In this document: positions 25,929 through 33,946 of the stretch, piece after piece
How the letters are laid out: every line of letters begins with the position of its first letter
Position numbering within the stretch: position 1 is the stretch's first letter
Source: DAIPKP01 sp964545875
GTDB lineage: Bacteria; Synergistota; Synergistia; Synergistales; Aminiphilaceae
DNA: 64,000 nt
Direction: 5' to 3'
Assembly (NCBI GenBank): GCA_964545875.1
Contig: CAZJHH010000005.1
Location: 124,001 to 188,000 of the forward strand
Program-made: the position numbers and the translations under genes
Notes under the pieces: model-generated
What the model saw: the letters and a program-made list of their open reading frames with translations, nothing else
Databases searched by the model: none
Told to the model about the DNA's origin: nothing

Positions 25929-26474
25929 TCAGGAAAGGATCGATTCTTTTTCGAGAAGATACCAATAAAGGGCCATGAGGGTTTTTCCATCCCGGATTTC
26001 CCGGCCTCGGAGCCCCTTTACCAGGCTCTCCCGATTCCAGAACTCCACCCGGATGGTTTCGTCCTCGTCCCCCTCCAGGGGGGCGGAGAAAAGATCCCGG
26101 GCAAAGAAAAGAACGATCTCCTCATCACAGAATCCGGGGGAGGTGTAAAACCGATTTATTTCCGTCATCTCCCGGGCATCCATGCCCACTTCCTCCCGAA
26201 GTTCCCGATGGGCCGTCTCCAGGGGATCCTCTCCGGGCTCCACCACTCCCGCGGGAAGCTCCAGCACCGCCTGTCCCACGGGATACCGGTGCTGCCGCAC
26301 GAAGAGGATTTCCCCCTTTTCGTTTTCCGCAAGAATGCAAACCGCCGGACGGTGTTCCACCACTTCCCGGAGAGACTTCTTTCCCGAGGGAAGCAGTACC
26401 GTATCCCGCCGAAGATTCAGTATCTTTCCGGAGTAGATGGTTTCCGTAGAAAGTTGTCGCTCAAAGGCAAAAAT
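25929..26474 (-). CDS. Nudix hydrolase, ADP-ribose pyrophosphatase type, probable ATT start
   Basis: Hydrolyses ADP-ribose or related nucleoside diphosphates. The Nudix box is intact: GVVEPGEDPLETAHRELREEVG, with the REXXEE core. The first ATG/GTG/TTG in frame is the GTG at 26366, which would delete the N-terminal beta domain. Upstream the frame stays open and encodes ETIYSGKILNLRRDTVLLP, the expected N-terminus of this family, back to a TGA at 26507, with no ATG, GTG or TTG. The ATT at 26474, ten bases after GGGAG, gives 181 residues, the normal family length. So either an ATT start is used or the sequence has an error here. It follows the oxidoreductase gamma-subunit gene by 14 bases. Confidence 0.85.
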   Translation of the reverse strand: MFAFERQLSTETIYSGKILNLRRDTVLLPSGKKSLREVVEHRPAVCILAENEKGEILFVRQHRYPVGQAVLELPAGVVEPGEDPLETAHRELREEVGMDAREMTEINRFYTSPGFCDEEIVLFFARDLFSAPLEGDEDETIRVEFWNRESLVKGLRGREIRDGKTLMALYWYLLEKESILS

Positions 26475-26488
26475 AAGAAAACAGCTCC

Positions 26489-27037
26489 CTACTTTTCGGC
26501 AAGCTCACGCCCGAGCCCGAAGGCCTTGACGTTGAGATCCAGAAGGTGGGCCTTTTTCTTGCCAAGTTTTTCCTTGAGCGTATCCAGGCAGACCCCGGAA
26601 TCCACGAGATCCGTAGCCTCCGCCAGGGCTCCCAGAATAATCACGTTGGCCACCCGATCGTTCCCCAGCTCCTGGGCCTTGCTGTTGGCAGGCACGGGAA
26701 GAACCTTTACGTCCTTCCGGGGATTTTCATAACGCACGAGATCCTCGTTGTAGATCAGAACCCCTCCGGGCTTGAGAGCCTTTTCGAACTTCTCCAGGGA
26801 AGGCTGGTTCATGATAACGACCACGTCCGCCTCGGTTACCACGGGAGAACCAATCTCCTCGTCGCTGAGCACCACACTGCAATTGGCGGTGCCCCCCCGC
26901 ATTTCAGGGCCGTAGGAAGGAATCCAGGTAACGTTCCGGCCCTCTCCCATGGCGGTATACGCCACGAGCTGTCCCAGAGTGAGCACTCCCTGGCCGCCGA
27001 AACCGGCGGCGATCAAACTGCGGAAAAAGGATGCCAT
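26489..27037 (-). CDS. 2-oxoacid:ferredoxin oxidoreductase, gamma subunit
   Basis: Gamma subunit of a CoA-dependent 2-oxoacid oxidoreductase, which oxidises deaminated amino acids to acyl-CoA with ferredoxin reduction. The 182-residue product has the family signature AGFGGQGVLTLGQLVAYTAM, SYGPEMRGGTANCSVVLSD and NDRVANVIILGAL. Its ATG overlaps the beta-subunit stop as TAATG. It is the last of the four structural genes in the order delta, alpha, beta, gamma on the minus strand. The substrate (2-oxoglutarate, branched-chain or aryl 2-oxoacid) is not readable from sequence alone. Confidence 0.95.
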   Translation of the reverse strand: MASFFRSLIAAGFGGQGVLTLGQLVAYTAMGEGRNVTWIPSYGPEMRGGTANCSVVLSDEEIGSPVVTEADVVVIMNQPSLEKFEKALKPGGVLIYNEDLVRYENPRKDVKVLPVPANSKAQELGNDRVANVIILGALAEATDLVDSGVCLDTLKEKLGKKKAHLLDLNVKAFGLGRELAEK

Positions 27038-27795
27038 TAGTTCTTCACCTCCTCATGGGGAACCTTTAATTCTCCAAGAGGATAGTAGGGGATCATCTTC
27101 TCCTCCACCCAGTCCGCCGCATCCACGGGACGCATACCCCAGTTGGTGGGGCAGGTGGAAAGAAGCTCCACCATGGAGAAGCCCTTGCCGTCGATCTGGG
27201 TCTGGAAAGCCTTGCGCACCGCTTCCTTGGCCTTGGCCACATATTTAGGCTTCGCCACACAGGCCCGGGCGATATATCCCGGTGCCGCCAGGGTTGCGAG
27301 CATCTCCACCACCCTCATGGGATAGCCGTTCACGCCGGGATCCCTGCCGAAGGGGCAGGTGGTGGCCTTCTGCTCCAGAAGTGTGGTGGGAGCCATCTGT
27401 CCCCCCGTCATGCCGTAAATGGCATTGTTGATGAAGATCACCGTAATGTGTTCGCCCCGGTTGGCGGCATGCACGATCTCCGCCATACCGATGGAGGCAA
27501 GATCTCCGTCTCCCTGGTAGGTAAAGCCGATCATTTCGGGACGCACCCTCTTGGTCGCCGAGGCCACCGCAGGAGCCCGCCCGTGGGCGGCTTCGTACAT
27601 ATCCGTGTTGATGTAGTTATACAGGAACACCGAGCATCCCACGGGAGCCACTCCGAAGGTACGTTCCTGGATGCCGAGTTCGTCGATCACCTCCGCCACG
27701 ATACGATGGGCCACTCCGTGGGTACATCCCGGACAGTAGTGGGTTATGACGTCGTACATGGATTTGGGGCGTTCAAAAATTTTGACCTCGCTCAT
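27037..27795 (-). CDS. 2-oxoacid:ferredoxin oxidoreductase, beta subunit
   Basis: TPP-binding beta subunit. The 252-residue product shows HYCPGCTHG near the N-terminus, with cysteines of the iron-sulfur cluster, the thiamine diphosphate motif QGDGDLASIGMAEIVHAANR ending in the conserved Asn pair INNAIYGMTGGQ, and SCPTNWGM-type sequence near the C-terminus. The ATG at 27795 lies 12 bases after the alpha-subunit stop. The protein is soluble and works with alpha, gamma and delta subunits encoded beside it. Confidence 0.96.
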   Translation of the reverse strand: MSEVKIFERPKSMYDVITHYCPGCTHGVAHRIVAEVIDELGIQERTFGVAPVGCSVFLYNYINTDMYEAAHGRAPAVASATKRVRPEMIGFTYQGDGDLASIGMAEIVHAANRGEHITVIFINNAIYGMTGGQMAPTTLLEQKATTCPFGRDPGVNGYPMRVVEMLATLAAPGYIARACVAKPKYVAKAKEAVRKAFQTQIDGKGFSMVELLSTCPTNWGMRPVDAADWVEEKMIPYYPLGELKVPHEEVKN

Positions 27796-27807
27796 GTCTG
27801 TTTCCCC

Positions 27808-28866
27808 CTATCCTGCAATCTTCCGGATCTGATCCTCGATTTCCTTCACCGAGGGAGCGATGCCGCCGCTTCGTCCGTAGAAGGAAATGGGGATATCCTT
27901 GCCAACCCCTATTTTGACATCGTCAATCATCTGCCCCATGCTCATCTCCACCACGAGAATGTTCTTGGTGCTCTTCGGCAACGTCTCGAAGGGAGCGTAG
28001 GGGAAGGGGAAGAGGGTGATGGGGCGAATCATTCCTACGGGAACTCCCTCCTTGCGGAGGTTCATGATGGCGGAACGGGCGATACGGGCGGTGGTTCCAT
28101 AGGCGGCCAGCACGATTTCCGCACCCTCCATCTGATAGCTCTCGTACCGCACTTCGTTCTGGGTCATGGCATGGTATTTTCTCTGGAGCTTCTGGTTATG
28201 CTGTTCCAGCTCTTCAGGATCGAGATAGAGGCTCTTCACCAGGGCCCGCTTTCCCCGTTTGCCCATGAATCCCACGGCCCACTCCTCCGCATCCGAGGAT
28301 TGCGTGGAGGGAGGCTCCTTGAACTCCACCGCCTCCATCATCTGTCCCATAAAACCGTCTCCGAGAATCATGACGGGATTATGATATTTGTCCGCCAGGT
28401 CGAAGGCGAGCATGGTAAGATCCACGCCTTCCTGAAGGGTGCTCGGAGCGAGTACGAGAAGGCGGTAATCCCCGTGGCCGCCTCCCCGGGTAGCCTGAAA
28501 ATAGTCGGACTGGGCGGGGAGAATGCCCCCCAGCCCGGGACCGCCCCGGACGATATTCATGATGACACAGGGAAGTTCAGCTCCCGCGACATAGCTGATC
28601 CCTTCGGACATCAGTGAAATTCCGGGGCTCGAGGAGGATGTCATCACTCGCTTCCCCGTACCGGCACCCCCGAAAACCATATTGATGGAAGCCACTTCGC
28701 TCTCCGCCTGAAGATAGACCCCGCCTATTTCGGGAAGGCGGCGAGACATGTATTCGGGGATTTCGTTCTGGGGGGTAATGGGATAACCGAAGAAGTACTT
28801 GCACCCCGCACGAACGGCGGCCTCCGCCAATGCCTCGTTACCTTTCATTAACATACGTTCTGCCAC
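27808..28866 (-). CDS. 2-oxoacid:ferredoxin oxidoreductase, alpha subunit
   Basis: Alpha subunit, often annotated VorB or KorA. The 352-residue product carries the pyrimidine-binding fold with GNEALAEAAVRAGCKYFFGYPITPQ at the N-terminus cut into its typical motif, SSSSPGISLMSEGISYVAGAELP and a C-terminal transketolase-like domain (about 245-350). The GTG at 28866 has a strong GGAGGTG ribosome site. Only 15 bases separate it from the ferredoxin-like delta gene. Together with gamma, beta and delta genes this makes a complete four-subunit enzyme consistent with amino-acid fermentation. Confidence 0.95.
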   Translation of the reverse strand: MAERMLMKGNEALAEAAVRAGCKYFFGYPITPQNEIPEYMSRRLPEIGGVYLQAESEVASINMVFGGAGTGKRVMTSSSSPGISLMSEGISYVAGAELPCVIMNIVRGGPGLGGILPAQSDYFQATRGGGHGDYRLLVLAPSTLQEGVDLTMLAFDLADKYHNPVMILGDGFMGQMMEAVEFKEPPSTQSSDAEEWAVGFMGKRGKRALVKSLYLDPEELEQHNQKLQRKYHAMTQNEVRYESYQMEGAEIVLAAYGTTARIARSAIMNLRKEGVPVGMIRPITLFPFPYAPFETLPKSTKNILVVEMSMGQMIDDVKIGVGKDIPISFYGRSGGIAPSVKEIEDQIRKIAG

Positions 28867-28881
28867 GATGATTTCACCTCC

Positions 28882-29097
28882 TTAATCGTCGTTACGGTAG
28901 ACTTCGATGGCCACGTCAGGACAGGTCTTTGCGCACATGGCACAGGCAATGCACCCTTCCTTGAATTGCTCCACCGGTCGAAATCCACGATTGTTGATTC
29001 GGTCTGATATGCGGAGCACCTTTACCGGACAGGCAGCCACACAAAGCCCGCAGCTTTTGCACCTGTCTTCGAGTACTGCGATACGACCTTTAGCCAT
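28882..29097 (-). CDS. 2-oxoacid:ferredoxin oxidoreductase, delta (ferredoxin-like) subunit
   Basis: A 71-residue protein with two [4Fe-4S] binding motifs: CKSCGLCVAACP and CIACAMCAKTCP. It passes electrons from the TPP centre to external ferredoxin. The ATG overlaps the end of the P-loop ATPase gene by eight bases, so the ATPase and the oxidoreductase are translationally coupled. Confidence 0.95.
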   Translation of the reverse strand: MAKGRIAVLEDRCKSCGLCVAACPVKVLRISDRINNRGFRPVEQFKEGCIACAMCAKTCPDVAIEVYRNDD

Positions 29098-29845
29098 TCA
29101 CCACACCTCTTTCCCAAGGTAAAAGAATTGTACGACGCAAAGGCCAGAGAGGAACCCCCTCCAGCTCTTCTGCACAATCAAAAGATTGGCGCCACAAATC
29201 TCTCTCCACCGCCGCACAGAGCAACGGTATATGCAAGCGCTTCGAGGCTTCTCGGCAAAGAGAAATTCCTTGAAGCACATCCTCTCTTCGGGTTTCTTTC
29301 ATGAAATGAGTGTTACTTATAAGGGCGGTAATCGAAAGCTGGGCCACCTGAGCCAGCCGATCTGAAAGGGTACAGAGGGCATCCACCGAAGATGCCAGAG
29401 GGCGGGAAGCGTTGACCACCAGTAGAAGAGCATATCCTGCTGCACGAATCTCCGGAGCGAACTGGGTAAGCGCCATGGCTCCCCGTTCGTTTCCTCCTAC
29501 ATCGAGGAAAAGCCGCCCATCTCCCGCTATGGCCCTCCCTACGGAGGGGGAAAGGGCGGGGATGTCTCCCCAGCGGGTGGACTTGGGAGGATGGATTACG
29601 GAAAATCCTTCGTCCTCAAGAATCTCCGTAATTTCACGAACCGAGAAATAGGGGTTGATAATGTCGATATCCGCCAGGGTTGCCTTCTCCCCGGCAAACA
29701 TGAAGGTTCGAGCAAGATTGATAAGGCATTCGGACTTTCCCGATCCCAGGGCACCTACCACGCCGATGATGCGCCGGGCAAGGAGATCCGGAAAACACCT
29801 CTCCATAATGCCATCCAGATCAAGGTCACTTTCCAAACAATACAT
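29090..29845 (-). CDS. SIMIBI-type P-loop ATPase coupled to the oxidoreductase operon
   Basis: I do not recognise a characterised family. The 251-residue product has a P-loop GALGSGKS near residues 31-38, a conserved-looking ADIDIINPYFSVRE segment near 58-71 and a Walker-B-like FLDVGGNERGA near 112-122, which together suggest the MinD/CobQ/dethiobiotin-synthetase class. There is no CxxC, so it is not an Mrp scaffold. Its start overlaps fmt by 20 bases and its end overlaps the ferredoxin subunit gene by eight. AGGAGG touches the ATG at 29845; the TTG at 29836 has a better nine-base spacer. A role in maturing or regulating the oxidoreductase is only a guess from context. Confidence 0.8.
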   Translation of the reverse strand: MYCLESDLDLDGIMERCFPDLLARRIIGVVGALGSGKSECLINLARTFMFAGEKATLADIDIINPYFSVREITEILEDEGFSVIHPPKSTRWGDIPALSPSVGRAIAGDGRLFLDVGGNERGAMALTQFAPEIRAAGYALLLVVNASRPLASSVDALCTLSDRLAQVAQLSITALISNTHFMKETRREDVLQGISLCREASKRLHIPLLCAAVERDLWRQSFDCAEELEGVPLWPLRRTILLPWERGVVNG

Positions 29846-30770
29846 CCTCCTTTATGCGCGCTCCCCGAGCCCAGGAAGCCGCATCCTGACGTCCTTTTCC
29901 CTGGTACTGCACCTCCAGAAGCCGCAGAGAACCCGAGGCACACCCCACCACAGGGCACCCATCGGAAAGGGCTATCACTCTCCCGGGCTCTCCTTTTTCG
30001 GAACTCGGCTGGGTCTTCCAGATTTTCAGACGCTTTCCCTGAAACTCCGTGTAGGCGGAAGGGACCGGATTCAGAGCCCGAACCTTGTTGTGCAAGGACC
30101 AGGCGGAAGAGTTCCAGTCAATCCGAAGCTCCTCTTTGGTGATTTTAGGAGCGTAAGTAGCATCTTCATCCCTTTGCGCCCAGGAAGGACATTGCTTACT
30201 CCTTAGCAATTGTAAAACATTCTGAAGGTTTTTGCCACCCCTTTTTGCCAGGGCCTGGAAAAGATCTCCCGCCGTGGCATCTCCGGAAACCGAAAAGGGT
30301 TCCTGATGGAGCACGGGCCCCGCATCCATGGCTTCCGTCAGCCGAAAGACCGTCACTCCCGTGGAGGGCACTCCGTCCATAAGAGCTCGTTGAATCGGAG
30401 CGGCCCCTCGATAGCGAGGCAAGAGGGAGGGATGCACGTTACAGCATCCCCAGAGAGGCGTGGAAAGATAGGGCTCCCGGATGAACTGTCCGAAATCGAT
30501 GACTACCATGGCCTGGGGAGGAGTTTCAGAAAGCTCCCGCAAGAGCAGTTCGTCCTTGTTGATATTTTCCGTATGGTGCACGGGAAGGCCCAATCTGCGG
30601 GCTTCCTCATCCACCGGAGTACTTTGGAGGAGAAGTTTTCGCCCCATGGGGCGAGGCGGAAGGGTAATGACTTTTGAAAAAGAGACGGACAGATCTCCCA
30701 GGGCTTCCAGGCACAAAGCCGCAAAGGGGCCCGTTCCGGCGTACCAGAGAGAAAGATCGCCATACTGCAT
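29826..30770 (-). CDS. fmt: methionyl-tRNA formyltransferase
   Basis: Formylates the initiator Met-tRNA with 10-formyl-tetrahydrofolate. The 314-residue product has the catalytic Asn-His segment NVHPSLLPRYRGAAPIQRA (about 110-128), the Asp in DAGPVLHQE, and a C-terminal tRNA-binding domain (about 205-310). GGAGGTG supports the ATG at 30770. It follows def, the deformylase that undoes the same modification, 84 bases downstream, the classic def-fmt pair. Confidence 0.96.
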   Translation of the reverse strand: MQYGDLSLWYAGTGPFAALCLEALGDLSVSFSKVITLPPRPMGRKLLLQSTPVDEEARRLGLPVHHTENINKDELLLRELSETPPQAMVVIDFGQFIREPYLSTPLWGCCNVHPSLLPRYRGAAPIQRALMDGVPSTGVTVFRLTEAMDAGPVLHQEPFSVSGDATAGDLFQALAKRGGKNLQNVLQLLRSKQCPSWAQRDEDATYAPKITKEELRIDWNSSAWSLHNKVRALNPVPSAYTEFQGKRLKIWKTQPSSEKGEPGRVIALSDGCPVVGCASGSLRLLEVQYQGKGRQDAASWARGARIKEDVLFGK

Positions 30771-30854
30771 GGGAGGGACACCTCCATCTTGACATAATTC
30801 ACAGGGAAAAGGAATGCGGCGGCGGATAGAAAAAATCGAGAACCTTCAGAAAGG

Positions 30855-31352
30855 TCAGTCCTTCGCCTCGCCCTCCCGTTTCTTGAGCCTTCTTTTGATC
30901 ATTCCTCGCTTGAGAGGCGAGAGATGATCCAGCAGGAGAACGCCCCGGAGATGATCGATTTCATGAGTGATGGCCCGAGCGAGAAGGCCGTTCCCCTCGA
31001 TTTCATAGGGTTCTCCGTGTTCGTTCAGAGCCCTGATTCGGACCCATTCGGGACGGCGAACCTTCTCGAAGATTCCGGGAAAGCTCAGACATCCTTCTTC
31101 ATCCACCTGTTCACCCCGCTCTTCGAGGATCTCCGGATTGATAAGCACGTAGCGGTTTTCTTTTATCTGAATAACCGCGATTTCCAGAGAAATGCCCACC
31201 TGAGGCCCCGCAAGCCCCACTCCATCGTGAGCCAGCATGGAATCCCACATGTCCTGGAGAATTTCCCGGAGAGAATCTCCGAAATCCTCGATGGGCCGCG
31301 TTTTTTCCCGCAAGACGGGATCCGGAAACACCCGAATCTCCCGTATCGCCAT
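30855..31352 (-). CDS. def: peptide deformylase
   Basis: Metalloenzyme removing N-formyl groups from nascent proteins. The 165-residue product has all three motifs: GVGLAGPQ at 44-51, EGCLS with metal ligand Cys88, and HEIDH with His130, Glu131 and His134. GAGGTGATACATC before the ATG at 31352 is a good ribosome site. It starts 26 bases beyond the rpsA terminator, so it needs read-through or a promoter overlapping the hairpin. Confidence 0.97.
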   Translation of the reverse strand: MAIREIRVFPDPVLREKTRPIEDFGDSLREILQDMWDSMLAHDGVGLAGPQVGISLEIAVIQIKENRYVLINPEILEERGEQVDEEGCLSFPGIFEKVRRPEWVRIRALNEHGEPYEIEGNGLLARAITHEIDHLRGVLLLDHLSPLKRGMIKRRLKKREGEAKD

Positions 31353-31377
31353 GATGTATCACCTCGCAGAAATCATG

Positions 31378-31407
31378 AAAAAGCCGCCGCACAAAACGCA
31401 CGGCGGC
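31378..31407 (-). terminator. rho-independent terminator after rpsA
   Basis: GCCGCCG/CGGCGGC seven-base-pair stem, 11-base loop and five T residues on the minus strand, 20 bases after the rpsA stop. Confidence 0.85.
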
Positions 31408-31427
31408 CTTTCTCTATAGACGGGGAA

Positions 31428-33086
31428 TTACTCCTGGTCTTCCATCTTCTTATTGAACACGTCTCCCCACACGTCGCCCAGGGTAACCGCCGTCTCTTCC
31501 TGGGGAAATACGGGAGCCGATTCTTTACGGCCACCGCGGCCGCCTCCCCGGGGACGCCGATTTTCTCCTCTGTCCCGAGGGGCGGAGGAACGCTCGTGGC
31601 GGCCTCCACCATCCTCATCCCGGGCGGGCTCTTCCAGAGGCTCCTGAAGGGCGCTCAAGCTGAGACGAATGCGGCGCTCCTTGGGGTTCACCTCGAGAAT
31701 CCGGGCGGTAACCTCGGCTCCCTCGGCGATAACGTCTTCGGGTTTCTCCACCCGTTCCCGGCTGAGCTGGGAAATGTGGATAAGCCCTTCCACGCCCTTT
31801 TCAAGCTCCACAAAAACACCGAACTCCGCGAGCCGCACCGCCTTGACCTCCACGTCCTGTCCTGCCTGGTAACGCTCTTCCACGCCATTCCAGGGATCGT
31901 GAAGCTGTTTGTAACCAAGGCTGATGCGCCGGCGCTCTCCATCCACGTCGAGCACCTGGACTTCCACCACGTCGCCCTTCCGGAGCACTTCCTTGGGATG
32001 CTTGATACGAGTCCAGGAAAGATCTCCGATATGCACAAGTCCTTCCACGCCGGGTTCGATCTCCACGAAGGCGCCGAAGTCCGTCAAATTGGTGACGGCT
32101 CCCTCCGCCTTGTCGCCGCTCTTCCAGCGATCCGCCACGCTCTCCCAGGGGTCTTCCATGGTCTGCTTGATGCTGAGGGAAATCCGGTTCTCTTCCTTGT
32201 CCAGGCCGATAACCTTCACCTTTACCTCGTCGCCCTTCTTGACCAGTTCTTTGGGTTTGGCGTTCCGCTTCCAGGAGAGCTCCGAAAGGTGTACGAGCCC
32301 TTCCACCGGGCCGAGGCTCACGAACACCCCAAAAGAGGTAAGGCTCGTCACCACACCCGAGAGGATCGCACCCTCCGCCACGTCTTCGTAGAAGGATCCC
32401 CGCTGCTCCTGCATCTCCTCCTCCAAAACGCTTCTGCGGGAGAAGACCAGGCGCCGCTTCCGGCGGTCCTTGTCGAGAAGTTTCACTTCCAGGGTTTCAT
32501 CCACAAACTTGCCGGGGTTCACTCCCCGTCCCTCTTCCGCGAGGTGGGACACGGGGACGAAACCTTCGATACCGCAGCAATTTATGATCAATCCGCCCTT
32601 GACCTTGCGAAGTCCCTTGACGGTGATGGGAGCATCCTCCGCAAGAGCCTCCTCCACTGCGTTCCACCGCTCGTCGAAAGCGGAGCGCCAGCGGCTTACG
32701 GTGAGCTGAGAGTCCTCGTTCTGCGTGACGTTAACTACCTGAACCTTGATGGTGTCACCCACGGAAGGCTCTTCCACATCCTCCACGAGAACCCTGTGCG
32801 TCCACTCACGCTTGGGCAGAAAACCTTCACATTTGTAGCCCACATCCACGAGCCAACCGTCGTCGTTGGCAGCTACGATGATGCCTTCGAGCTTTTTCCC
32901 GCGATGGACCTCCTGGGCTTCGTACTCCTCCATCATGCGTTCCATATCCATGGTTTCCATGCTCTCCATCTGGTCCGAATCGGCGTCGTAATCCTCCTCT
33001 TCGGTAACACTCCGGTTCTCCATGGACTCCTGCTGCGTGTTCTGAACTTCTTCCATTGCGTTCTTTTCTCCGTGTACTTCCATCAT
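31428..33086 (-). CDS. rpsA: ribosomal protein S1 family RNA-binding protein, five S1 domains
   Basis: S1 binds mRNA on the 30S subunit and helps initiation. The 552-residue product begins with an acidic 60-residue leader rich in Glu and Met, followed by five S1 domains (about 63-135, 145-222, 232-306, 316-392 and 402-475); the third to fifth carry clear FGVFV/FGAFV and GLVHL/GLIHI cores. The C-terminal tail has an RG-rich patch (RGGGRGGRK) that should bind RNA. E. coli S1 has six domains and many Gram-positives four. The ATG at 33086 overlaps the ispH stop as TAATG; the ATG 30 bases later is an alternative. The ispH-rpsA pairing parallels the fused IspH-S1 proteins of some Firmicutes. Confidence 0.93.
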   Translation of the reverse strand: MMEVHGEKNAMEEVQNTQQESMENRSVTEEEDYDADSDQMESMETMDMERMMEEYEAQEVHRGKKLEGIIVAANDDGWLVDVGYKCEGFLPKREWTHRVLVEDVEEPSVGDTIKVQVVNVTQNEDSQLTVSRWRSAFDERWNAVEEALAEDAPITVKGLRKVKGGLIINCCGIEGFVPVSHLAEEGRGVNPGKFVDETLEVKLLDKDRRKRRLVFSRRSVLEEEMQEQRGSFYEDVAEGAILSGVVTSLTSFGVFVSLGPVEGLVHLSELSWKRNAKPKELVKKGDEVKVKVIGLDKEENRISLSIKQTMEDPWESVADRWKSGDKAEGAVTNLTDFGAFVEIEPGVEGLVHIGDLSWTRIKHPKEVLRKGDVVEVQVLDVDGERRRISLGYKQLHDPWNGVEERYQAGQDVEVKAVRLAEFGVFVELEKGVEGLIHISQLSRERVEKPEDVIAEGAEVTARILEVNPKERRIRLSLSALQEPLEEPARDEDGGGRHERSSAPRDRGENRRPRGGGRGGRKESAPVFPQEETAVTLGDVWGDVFNKKMEDQE

Positions 33087-33946
33087 TAACCATCCATCCC
33101 CTTTGACAACCGACTTGATTCCAATTTGTGATGCAATTCATGGATCAGCCAATCCGGCGTACTTGCTCCGGCGGCGATTCCAAGAGTATTCTTATCGTTC
33201 ACCCACCTCCAGTCGAGATCTTCCGCCTGCTCTATCCACTGCACGGGGGTTCCGCTGTTTTGAACGATCTGTACCAGCTTATGCGTATTAGCGCTGTTCT
33301 TGCCCCCCATGACGATGATGCCATCTACTTCCTTCGACAGTTTTTTCACCGAATCCTGCCTAAGCATGGTAGCCCGGCAAATGGTATTGCATATACGCAA
33401 TTCCTCAATGCGGGGAAGAAGCGCCGAAACGATCTTTATAAGGGACTCCTCTCGAAGGGTGGTCTGGCAAACCACTCCGGCCCGGGGAAGGGAGATAAAA
33501 TCCAGTTCCACCGGAAGCGCGGGGTTCACCACCGCCACATCCCCCTCCACGTGTCCCCGGATTCCCTTGACTTCGGGATGATCCGTGTCTCCCACGATGA
33601 TGACGAAATATCCCTCCTGGGAAAGGCGTTTTGCCTGCTCCTGAGCCTTCCGCACGAAAGGACAGGTTCCATCCACGAGAAGAGCGTGCCGATGCCGAAG
33701 AAGTCCGAGATCCTCCGGAGGAACTCCGTGGGCACGGATAAAAACCACGCCTCCTTCGGGAACCTCCTGGGGATCCTGCACCACCCGAAGGCCAAGCTTT
33801 TCGAGACGCCCCACCTCCTGGGGATTGTGAATGGGACTCCCCAAGGCGTAGACCCTGCCGTGAACTTTCAGGGCTTCTTCAAGCTGATCGATGGCCCGGC
33901 GCACTCCGAAACAGAGTCCCGTGGGATCCGCCATGACGTAGTTCAT
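33086..33946 (-). CDS. ispH: 4-hydroxy-3-methylbut-2-enyl diphosphate reductase
   Basis: Last enzyme of the non-mevalonate isoprenoid pathway, reducing HMBPP to IPP and DMAPP with an iron-sulfur cluster. The 286-residue product has the three cluster cysteines Cys12 (GLCFGV), Cys95 (DGTCPFV) and Cys190 (NTICRAT), the catalytic HPE at 123-125 and the QTTL motif near 161-164. Its ATG overlaps the miaA stop by four bases and its stop overlaps rpsA, so miaA-ispH-rpsA are tightly coupled. It shows this organism uses the MEP pathway. Confidence 0.97.
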   Translation of the reverse strand: MNYVMADPTGLCFGVRRAIDQLEEALKVHGRVYALGSPIHNPQEVGRLEKLGLRVVQDPQEVPEGGVVFIRAHGVPPEDLGLLRHRHALLVDGTCPFVRKAQEQAKRLSQEGYFVIIVGDTDHPEVKGIRGHVEGDVAVVNPALPVELDFISLPRAGVVCQTTLREESLIKIVSALLPRIEELRICNTICRATMLRQDSVKKLSKEVDGIIVMGGKNSANTHKLVQIVQNSGTPVQWIEQAEDLDWRWVNDKNTLGIAAGASTPDWLIHELHHKLESSRLSKGMDG

